Positions 57,787-64,000 of a stretch of 64,000 nt of DNA are shown here, one piece after another. A program made the position numbers and the translations under genes. This stretch comes from Nocardia beijingensis NBRC 16342 (GTDB lineage Bacteria; Actinomycetota; Actinomycetes; Mycobacteriales; Mycobacteriaceae). The notes below the pieces were generated by a model, which did no database searches, was not told the origin of the DNA, and saw nothing but the letters and a program-made list of their open reading frames with translations. The stretch's first letter is position 1. Every line of letters starts with the position of its first letter. The DNA is taken from assembly GCF_001612785.1 (NCBI RefSeq), contig NZ_BDBC01000021.1:41985-105984 (forward strand). Reading direction: 5' to 3'.

Positions 57787-57793
57787 GGGGTCC

Positions 57794-59797
57794 GTGACCG
57801 GCCGCATCGCTATCGATGACACTGCCCCGTCCATCCCAGGCGGCCGGCCCGCCAAGGCGGTGGTCGGCGAGGTATTCCCGGTGCGCACCGTGGTCTGGCG
57901 AGAGGGGCACGACGCCGTCGCCGCCACCCTGGTCGTGCGCGCCCCCGGCGCGTCGCGAGCCACCCGTGTCCGCATGACGCCGGACTACGAGCCCGACGTC
58001 TTCAACGCCACGTTCATCCCGAACACGCCGGGAGCATGGACCTACCGGATCGAAGGCTGGAGCGATCCGATCGCGACCTGGCGGTCGGCGATCGAGGCGA
58101 AGCTGGCCGTCGGGCAGAGCGCCGCCGACCTGGCCAACGATCTGGAGCTGGGGGCACGCCTGTTCGAGCGCGCGGCGCAGGCCGTGCCGAAAAAGCAGTT
58201 CGAACGCTTGCGCGCGGTCGCGGCGTCGCTGCGCGGTGCCGATCAACTCCCCGCACGGGTGGCCCCCGCCTTCACCGAGGAGGTCGCCGAGATCCTGCGC
58301 GCCACGCCGCTGCGCGACCTGGTCACCCGCGGACCGCAGCACACCGTTCTGGTCGAGCGGCACCGCGCGCTCTACGGCTCCTGGTACGAGTTCTTCCCGC
58401 GGTCGACCGGCGGCCGCGACGCCACCGGCAAGCCCGTCCACGGCACGTTCGTCACCGCGGCCAAGGAACTTCCTCGCATCGCCGCCATGGGCTTCGACGT
58501 GGTGTATCTGCCGCCCATCCACCCGATCGGCGAGATCAACCGCAAGGGCCGCAACAACGCGCTCACCGCGGAGCCGGGCGACGTCGGCTCGCCGTGGGCC
58601 ATCGGATCGCGGCACGGCGGTCACGACGCCGTCCATCCGGAACTGGGCACCGAAGCCGATTTCGCCGAGTTCGTCACCGCGGCGCGGGAACTCGGCCTCG
58701 AAGTGGCGCTCGACCTCGCGTTGCAGTGCGCGCCCGACCATCCGTGGGTGCGGGCACACCCGGAATGGTTCACCACCCTGCCCGACGGCACCATCGCCTA
58801 CGCCGAGAACCCGCCGAAGAAGTACCAGGACATCTACCCGGTCAACTTCGACAACGATCCCGACGGGCTCTACGCCGAAGTGCTGCGCGTGGTCAAACAC
58901 TGGATCGGACTGGGCGTCAAGATCTTCCGGGTCGACAATCCGCACACCAAGCCCGCCGACTTCTGGGAGTGGCTGATCGCGAAGGTGTGGCGCACCGACC
59001 CGGACGTCATCTTCCTGTCCGAGGCGTTCACCCGCCCGGCCCGGCTCTACGGGCTCGCCCGCCGCGGATTCAGCCAGTCCTACACGTATTTCACCTGGCG
59101 CGTGGCCAAATGGGAGCTGACCGAGTTCGGCAACGAATTGGCCGCGAAGGCCGACGAAGCCCGCCCGAACCTCTTCGTGAACACCCCCGACATCCTGCAC
59201 GAGAGCCTGCAGCACGGCGGCCCGGGGATGTTCGCCATCCGCGCCGTCCTGGCCGCGACCCTCGCGCCCACCTGGGGCGTCTACTCCGGCTTCGAGCTGT
59301 TCGAGCACCAGGCGGTGCGTCCGGACAGCGAGGAGTACCTCGATTCGGAGAAATACGAGCTGCGCCCGCGTCCGTTCGCCGAGGCGCTCGCGCGCGGAGA
59401 ATCGCTCGAGCCCTGGCTCACCCGGCTCAACGAGATCCGCCGAGCGCATCCCGCCCTGCAACAGTTGCGCTGCCTGCATTTCCACCACGTGGACAACGAC
59501 GCGCTGATCGCCTACTCCAAGATCGATCCGGCCAGCGGCGACGCGGTGCTGGTCGTGGTGAATCTGAACCCCTTCGGCGCCGAATGGGGCATGCTCTCGC
59601 TCGACCTGCCCGCCATCGGCCGCGAGTGGCACGACCACCCGGTGGTGTACGACGAGGTCAGCGGCGAGGAATACCACTGGGCGCAGACCAATTACGTGCG
59701 CTTGGACCCAGCACGCGCCGTCGCGCACGTCATCGCGCTGCCCCCGGTGTCCCAGCAGGCTCGCACCGAACTGGCCTACCGCAGGACGCTGCGATGA
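57794..59797 (+). CDS. glgE: Alpha-1,4-glucan:maltose-1-phosphate maltosyltransferase
   Basis: 667 aa GH13 maltosyltransferase that extends alpha-1,4-glucan from maltose-1-phosphate at the cytoplasmic face. N-terminal beta domain (FNATFIPNTPGAWTYRIEGW), helical insert, then the barrel: FYPRS-type entry GSWYEFFPRSTGG, MGFDVVYLPPIHPIGEINRKGRNN, nucleophile D381 in KIFRVDNPHTKP and acid E410 in FLSEAFTRPARLYG, the same 29-residue spacing as in characterised GlgE. glgB overlaps its stop (ATGA). GTG 57794 is set by the TAGGTT box. Confidence 0.96.
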   Translation: MTGRIAIDDTAPSIPGGRPAKAVVGEVFPVRTVVWREGHDAVAATLVVRAPGASRATRVRMTPDYEPDVFNATFIPNTPGAWTYRIEGWSDPIATWRSAIEAKLAVGQSAADLANDLELGARLFERAAQAVPKKQFERLRAVAASLRGADQLPARVAPAFTEEVAEILRATPLRDLVTRGPQHTVLVERHRALYGSWYEFFPRSTGGRDATGKPVHGTFVTAAKELPRIAAMGFDVVYLPPIHPIGEINRKGRNNALTAEPGDVGSPWAIGSRHGGHDAVHPELGTEADFAEFVTAARELGLEVALDLALQCAPDHPWVRAHPEWFTTLPDGTIAYAENPPKKYQDIYPVNFDNDPDGLYAEVLRVVKHWIGLGVKIFRVDNPHTKPADFWEWLIAKVWRTDPDVIFLSEAFTRPARLYGLARRGFSQSYTYFTWRVAKWELTEFGNELAAKADEARPNLFVNTPDILHESLQHGGPGMFAIRAVLAATLAPTWGVYSGFELFEHQAVRPDSEEYLDSEKYELRPRPFAEALARGESLEPWLTRLNEIRRAHPALQQLRCLHFHHVDNDALIAYSKIDPASGDAVLVVVNLNPFGAEWGMLSLDLPAIGREWHDHPVVYDEVSGEEYHWAQTNYVRLDPARAVAHVIALPPVSQQARTELAYRRTLR

Positions 59798-61947
59798 AAC
59801 GTCGCGACCTCATGCTCCTCGCGGCGGGCACCCATACCGACCCGCACACCGTGCTCGGCGCGCATCCCCATCCCGACGGCACGGCCGTCCGGGTGCTGCG
59901 GCCGCACGCGGAAACCGTGTCGGTGCGCGTCGGCGGCGACGACCACGAGCTGAAGTCCCTTGGTCACGGCGTCTTCGCCGCGGTGCTGCCGTACCCGGAG
60001 ATCATGGACTATCGCGTCGTGACGACCTACCCGGGCGGCCGGACCGTCATCGGCGCCGACGGCTACCGCTTCCTGCCCACGCTCGGCGAACTCGACCTGC
60101 ACCTGATCGGCGAAGGCCGCCACGAACGCCTCTGGGAAGTGCTCGGTGCGCACCCGCGCCGCTACACGACCCTCGACGGTGATGTGACGGGCACCTCGTT
60201 CGCGGTGTGGGCGCCGAACGCGCGCGGCGTCACCGTGATCGGGGACTTCGACGGCTGGAGCGGCAACACCGCGCCGATGCGCGCGCTGGGGTCGTCCGGG
60301 ATCTGGGAAGTCTTCGTCCCCGGTGTCGGACCGGGCGCCAAGTACAAATTCCGCGTGCACGGCGCCGACGGCCGGACCGTCGATCACGCCGACCCGCTGG
60401 CCTTCGCCACCGAACACCCCCCGGCCACGGCATCGGTGGTCACCGAGAGCCATCACGTGTGGCAGGACAGCGCCTGGCTCGAACAGCGCACGGCCACCGA
60501 CCCCACCCGCGCCCCGATGAGCGTCTACGAAGTGCATCTCGGTTCGTGGCGGCCCGGCCTCGGCTATCGCGAACTGGCCGATCAGCTCGCCGAATACGTG
60601 CGGGGGACCGGATACACCCACATCGAATTGCTCCCCATCGCCGAGCATCCGTTCGGTGGTTCGTGGGGCTACCAGGTCACCTCCTACTACGCGCCGACGG
60701 CGCGATTCGGCTCCCCCGACGACTTCCGCGTGTTCGTCGACCGCATGCACGCGGCGGGCATCGGCGTTCTGCTGGACTGGGTGCCCGCCCACTTCCCGCG
60801 CGACGAGTGGGCGCTGGCCCGATTCGACGGCACCCCGCTCTACGAGCACGCCGACCCGCGCCGGGGCGAGCAACTCGACTGGGGCACCTACGTGTTCGAC
60901 TTCGGCAGGCACGAAGTGCGCAACTTCCTCATCGCCAACGCCCGCTACTGGATCGAGGAATTCCACATCGACGGCCTGCGCGTCGACGCCGTCGCGTCCA
61001 TGCTCTATCTGGACTACTCCCGCGCCGACGGCCAGTGGGAGCCCAACGTGCACGGCGGCCGGGAGAACCTGGAGGCCGTCGACTTCCTCCAAGACCTCAA
61101 CGAGACGCTGCACCGGCATCACCCCGGCGTGGTGACCATCGCCGAGGAGTCGACCACCTGGCCCGGCGTCACCCGCGGCATCGATGTCGGCGGGCTCGGC
61201 TTCACCATGAAATGGAACATGGGCTGGATGCACGACACCCTCGGGTTCCTCGGCCGCGACCCGGTGCACCGCTCCTGGCACCACAACGAGATCACCTTCT
61301 CACTGGTCTACGCCTGGAGCGAGAACTACGTGCTGCCGATCAGCCATGACGAGGTCGTGCACGGCAAAGGCACGCTGTGGACCAGGATGCCCGGCGACGA
61401 TTTCGCCAAAGCCGGCGGCGTGCGGGCGCTGCTGGCCTACATGTGGGCGCACCCGGGTAAACAGCTGCTGTTCATGGGGCAGGATTTCGGCCAGTTCCGG
61501 GAGTGGTCGCACGATCGCGGCCTGGACTGGCACGAACGGGACAACCCGCTGCACCAGGGCATCACCACGCTGGTGCGCGACCTGAACGCCGTCTACCGCG
61601 CCCACCCGGCACTGTGGAGCCAGGACACCACCCCCGGCGGCTACGCCTGGATCGAGGCGAACGACCGAGCGAACAACGTGCTGGCGTTCCTGCGCTACGG
61701 CTCAGACGGCTCGGTGGTGGCCTGCGTCTACAACTTCTCCGGATCGGCGCACGACGCCTACCGGGTCGGCCTTCCGCACTCCGGTCCCTGGCTCGAGATC
61801 CTCAACACCGACGCCGTGGACTACGGCGGCTCCGGTCTCGGCAACCTGGGCGAGGTGACGGCGACCGACGAGCCGTGGCACGACCGCCCCGCCTCCGCCA
61901 CGGTGACGCTCGCACCACACGGCGCGGTCTGGCTGCGTCCCGCCTAG
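59794..61947 (+). CDS. glgB: 1,4-alpha-glucan branching enzyme
   Basis: 717 aa GH13 enzyme forming alpha-1,6 branches. N-terminal CBM48-type domains (VLGAHPHPDGTAVRVLRP; GTSFAVWAPNARGVTVIGDFDGW), then the barrel with nucleophile D398 (GLRVDAVASML), acid E451 (VTIAEEST), HDEVVHGKGTLW, and a C-terminal beta domain. The D-to-E distance of 53 equals that in M. tuberculosis GlgB. Coupled to glgE by a 4-nt overlap. Together they build the branched intracellular or capsular glucan that GlgP degrades. Confidence 0.96.
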   Translation: MKRRDLMLLAAGTHTDPHTVLGAHPHPDGTAVRVLRPHAETVSVRVGGDDHELKSLGHGVFAAVLPYPEIMDYRVVTTYPGGRTVIGADGYRFLPTLGELDLHLIGEGRHERLWEVLGAHPRRYTTLDGDVTGTSFAVWAPNARGVTVIGDFDGWSGNTAPMRALGSSGIWEVFVPGVGPGAKYKFRVHGADGRTVDHADPLAFATEHPPATASVVTESHHVWQDSAWLEQRTATDPTRAPMSVYEVHLGSWRPGLGYRELADQLAEYVRGTGYTHIELLPIAEHPFGGSWGYQVTSYYAPTARFGSPDDFRVFVDRMHAAGIGVLLDWVPAHFPRDEWALARFDGTPLYEHADPRRGEQLDWGTYVFDFGRHEVRNFLIANARYWIEEFHIDGLRVDAVASMLYLDYSRADGQWEPNVHGGRENLEAVDFLQDLNETLHRHHPGVVTIAEESTTWPGVTRGIDVGGLGFTMKWNMGWMHDTLGFLGRDPVHRSWHHNEITFSLVYAWSENYVLPISHDEVVHGKGTLWTRMPGDDFAKAGGVRALLAYMWAHPGKQLLFMGQDFGQFREWSHDRGLDWHERDNPLHQGITTLVRDLNAVYRAHPALWSQDTTPGGYAWIEANDRANNVLAFLRYGSDGSVVACVYNFSGSAHDAYRVGLPHSGPWLEILNTDAVDYGGSGLGNLGEVTATDEPWHDRPASATVTLAPHGAVWLRPA

Positions 61948-62180
61948 CGAACCGCGCGCCGCACCCGGCACGACCCCGAATGTGCGCCCGATTCCCTGCC
62001 GGGGTGAGCACTTCGCGCTGCACTGACGATCGGCGAGCCTGGAGCTGACCCGCCACGGTTCGTCGGCGGCGCGGTGGATCGCCCGAAGGCCCGACCAGGC
62101 CGTTCATCGGCGAGCCTCTCGCGGCAACCCTGCACTGAGTCCGCACCCACGCGGGCCGAGTCGAGCGCGCGCGCCGCGAC
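61948..62180. other. Gap between convergent glgB and ybbN-like genes
   Basis: About 230 bp, no gene seen. A short GAGTCG/CGACTC pairing (62158-62163, 62177-62182) near the end is too weak to call as terminator with confidence. Confidence 0.35.
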
Positions 62181-63077
62181 TCAGTACAGCGCCGCCGCCA
62201 GCTTGCGGCGCGCGGCCACGACGAACGGCTCGGCCTGGTCGAACAGCTCGAACAGCTCCAGCAGGCGGGTACGCGCCTTGGTGCGCTCGTCGCCGGAGGT
62301 CCGCTTGACGACGGCGATCAGCCGGTCGAAGGCCGCTTCGGGACGCTGTTGGAACAGTTCGAGATCAGCGGCTTTGATCGCGGCATCGACGTTCGAGGGG
62401 TCGGCGTCGGCATCGGCGATGGCCGACTCCGGCAGTTCCTGAGCCCTGGCGAGGAAGCGGAGCTGACGCAGTGCGCCCTTGGCCTCCTCGTTCGCCGGTT
62501 CGGCGTCGAGAATCGCTTGGTAGGCGGCCTCGGCGCCGGCCAGGTCACCGTGCTCGAGCGCCGCCTCGGCCGCCGCGAAACGCGGGTCCTCCGCTTCCGC
62601 CTGCGGCTGCGGCCCGCCCTCCAGCTTGCCCGCCACCGCGTCGACCACGGCGTTCAACCACTGCCGCACCTGCGGCTCGGGCTGGGCGCCCTCGAAATCG
62701 GCCAGCGGCTGCCCGGCCGCGATCGCGATGACCGTCGGGATGCCCTGCACCCGCAGCGCCTGCGCGATGCGCATATTGGCCTCGGCCTCGACGGTGGCCA
62801 GGTCCCAGGTGCCGCCGTCGGCGGCCACCAGACGTTCCAGCGTCCGCACCAGTTCGATGCTGCCCGGACTGCGCTGCGAGTACAGCACGACCACCACGGG
62901 CACCTGCATCGAACGGCGCAGGACCTTGGTCTCGAAATCGGCCTCGGAAACCGCGTGGTCGCCACCGGCCGGACCACTCGCGGCCCCGGCGGGCTGCTTC
63001 AGGCTGGACAGATCGACAGCGCCGGACATGGCGGCGGCGACAGCGGGCGAAGGACGGCGTGCGGCTGGTCGATTCAC
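62181..63077 (-). CDS. YbbN-like thioredoxin-fold co-chaperone (Rv1324-like)
   Basis: 298 aa. N-terminal thioredoxin fold (EADFETKVLRRSMQVPVVVVLYSQRSPGSIELVRTLERLV ... RVQGIPTVIAIAAGQPLADFEG) in which the active-site CxxC is replaced by QRSPGS, so it has no dithiol. A linker is followed by TPR-like helices (AAAEAALEHGDLAGAEAAYQAILDAEP; RPEAAFDRLIAVVKRTSGDERTKARTRLLELFELF). This is the CnoX/YbbN architecture: a holdase co-chaperone rather than a reductase. GTG 63077 matches the mycobacterial N-terminus. 13 bp after a DUF3817 gene on the same strand. Confidence 0.88.
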   Translation of the reverse strand: MNRPAARRPSPAVAAAMSGAVDLSSLKQPAGAASGPAGGDHAVSEADFETKVLRRSMQVPVVVVLYSQRSPGSIELVRTLERLVAADGGTWDLATVEAEANMRIAQALRVQGIPTVIAIAAGQPLADFEGAQPEPQVRQWLNAVVDAVAGKLEGGPQPQAEAEDPRFAAAEAALEHGDLAGAEAAYQAILDAEPANEEAKGALRQLRFLARAQELPESAIADADADPSNVDAAIKAADLELFQQRPEAAFDRLIAVVKRTSGDERTKARTRLLELFELFDQAEPFVVAARRKLAAALY

Positions 63078-63090
63078 GACCTCCAGTTTG

Positions 63091-63459
63091 TCACGACGTG
63101 GCGGAAGCGGGTGCCCCGGACTCGACCGAACCGGCGTTGCTCAGCTCACCCAACCGCCCCGTGCGCACCGCCCAGACCTCGAACAGCACCGTGCAGAACG
63201 GCGGGATGCTCGACACCAGCGCCAGAACGGTGGTCTTGGCGTTCCAGCCGAGCTCGCGCGCCGCAACGATCGCGGTGATCACGAACAGCACGAACACGAT
63301 GCCGTGCGTCATGCCGAACACCTTGACCGGCCACAACACCGGCTCCGGAATCCGCTTGAACACCATGCCGATGATCAGCAGCAGCCAGGAGATCGCCTCG
63401 AGCACCGCGATGAAACGAAACCGCTTGGCCACCGTGCTCAGGTCGAAGACATTGCCCAT
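63091..63459 (-). CDS. DUF3817 membrane protein, second copy
   Basis: 122 aa with three helices: RFRFIAVLEAISWLLLIIGMVFKRIPEPVLWPVKVFGMTHGIVFVLFVITAIVAA and TTVLALVSSIPPFCTVLFEVWAV. The GMTHGIVFVLFV centre and C-terminal FEVW are classic DUF3817. It begins 13 bp upstream of the ybbN-like gene and is likely co-transcribed. CAGAAT ends 6 nt before the ATG at 63459, a possible leaderless box. The other copy is at 37817-38179. Confidence 0.87.
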   Translation of the reverse strand: MGNVFDLSTVAKRFRFIAVLEAISWLLLIIGMVFKRIPEPVLWPVKVFGMTHGIVFVLFVITAIVAARELGWNAKTTVLALVSSIPPFCTVLFEVWAVRTGRLGELSNAGSVESGAPASATS

Positions 63460-63533
63460 GCGCCCATTCTGCCGGATGCACTACAGGCTGTCGTAGTGAG
63501 CTGTGTCTAATTGCGGCGCCTGCGGCGCCGCGT

Positions 63534-63700
63534 GTTCGCGGCCCCCTTGTGGCTCGCGTGTGCCCGACCGCCGCTTGCTCCTTCGTCGCCTACGCGGCGG
63601 CCGCGCACACGCGAGCCGGGCCGCGAACGGAACAGGCTTGGTCTCGCTTCGCTCGAAAGACGTGGTCGGGGTGCGCTGGGCACGTTGGTGTCGAACGCTG
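63534..63700 (+). repeat. Dispersed palindromic repeat, copy 3 with tail
   Basis: Outer arms GTTCGCGGCCC (63534-63544) and GGGCCGCGAAC (63618-63628), the same 95-nt span as copy 1. Inner arms GGCTCGCGTGTGC (63551-63563) and GCACACGCGAGCC (63605-63617) are perfect but differ from both other copies. The loop with TTGCTCCTTCGTCGC and the tail TCTCGCTTCGCTCGAAAGACG, then GTGCGCTGGGCACGTT, are conserved. Confidence 0.8.
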
Positions 63701-63785
63701 GGACACAGGGCGCGGTTCAGAAGTCGGGTTCGTTCGGCCGGGCGGGCCTGCACTGGGTGCGCAGTCCTTGCGCCGCTCCCGTTCG

Positions 63786-64000
63786 CTCGGCCGCCGCTTG
63801 TGGCCTCGTCGCGGACGCGGCGGCCGCACACGCGAGCCGGGCCGCGAACGGCAAATGCACAGACGTAGGGCGCGCGGTTCGAAAGCTGGGTTTCAGCCGA
63901 GCCTGCACTGGATGTTGGCGGCGCTGTTGCGGCTCAGGTTCGGGCGATCGCCGCTCGCTCCTTCGTCGCGTACGCGGCGGCCGCGCACAAGCGCGAGCCG
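63786..64000 (+). repeat. Dispersed palindromic repeats, copies 4 (partial) and 5 (cut by window end)
   Basis: Copy 4 keeps CCGCCGCTTG, the GCGGCGG loop arm, CACACGCGAGCC and the outer right arm GGGCCGCGAAC (63839-63849), but its left arms are diverged. Copy 5 begins near 63920 with GGCTC, keeps GCTCCTTCGTCGCGTACGCG and runs to GCGAGCCG at the window edge. No coding sequence is credible here. Confidence 0.65.

Noticed and set aside
56630..59728. A 1032-codon open frame on the minus strand across glgE.
   Set aside because: It is the mirror frame of glgE, whose plus-strand product has all GlgE motifs; the minus product has no family resemblance and is an effect of GC-rich third positions.
63481..64000. 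Frames of 60-120 codons at the right edge.
   Set aside because: They lie wholly in dispersed repeat DNA and mirror one another on the two strands.

Overview
The window is high-GC actinobacterial chromosome, most likely Nocardia (Mycobacteriales). The basis is its gene families: EspC-type ESX substrates, an antigen-85-like esterase, a MymA/VirS-like pair, a hemophore-related protein, F420-dependent reductases, GlgE, and the CysM-CysO-Mec sulfur-carrier set. There is also close gene-order agreement with the M. tuberculosis segment Rv1324-Rv1343c. No rRNA, tRNA, CRISPR array, transposase or prophage was recognised.

Left part (1-37 kb) is mixed metabolic and accessory content. In order: a sugar-binding lipoprotein; a three-gene operon of ESX-secretion-type proteins without ESX machinery; a secreted esterase; a two-component system; a hemophore-like protein; a DUF1460 amidase-like protein; a mymA/virS-like divergent pair; a VIT-type metal transporter; small stress and membrane proteins (CsbD, DUF6131); an HMA-fold protein without metal cysteines; an atypical cytochrome P450; a three-gene cassette of EspR-like regulator, ImmA/IrrE protease and 7-TM MAB_1171c-family protein; DUF418 protein and OhrR-like regulator; ChaA antiporter; PhoU; homocysteine methyltransferase; sigma factor; haloalkane dehalogenase; secreted HNH nuclease; and a drug-response block (FAD monooxygenase, PadR, MFS pump with a fused winged helix, TetR) next to a secreted lipase and an SDR.

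Right part (37-63.5 kb) matches the mycobacterial block in order and relative orientation: lprD-like, DUF3817, rdgB, rph, cAMP-phosphodiesterase-type MBL protein, rhomboid, cysM, cysO, mec, P1 peptidase, DUF2017, clpS, pncB, dinG, glgP, glgE-glgB, YbbN-like protein. Differences are the absence of murI between the rhomboid and MBL genes, and insertion of pncA, ridA, doxX, an NCS2 permease, a small secreted protein and a LysE exporter. GlgP, GlgE and GlgB together handle alpha-glucan made from maltose-1-phosphate. CysM, CysO and Mec form the protein-thiocarboxylate route to cysteine.

Two features are not explained by the genes. First, a family of dispersed intergenic palindromes (rph/MBL gap, mec/P1-peptidase gap, right edge) has constant outer arms and loop but an inner stem whose sequence differs between copies while staying paired; the first locus also carries a ~175-bp tandem duplication. 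Second, many genes have a TANNNT box ending 6-7 nt before the start codon and no ribosome-binding site, as expected of leaderless transcripts; this fixes several start codons.
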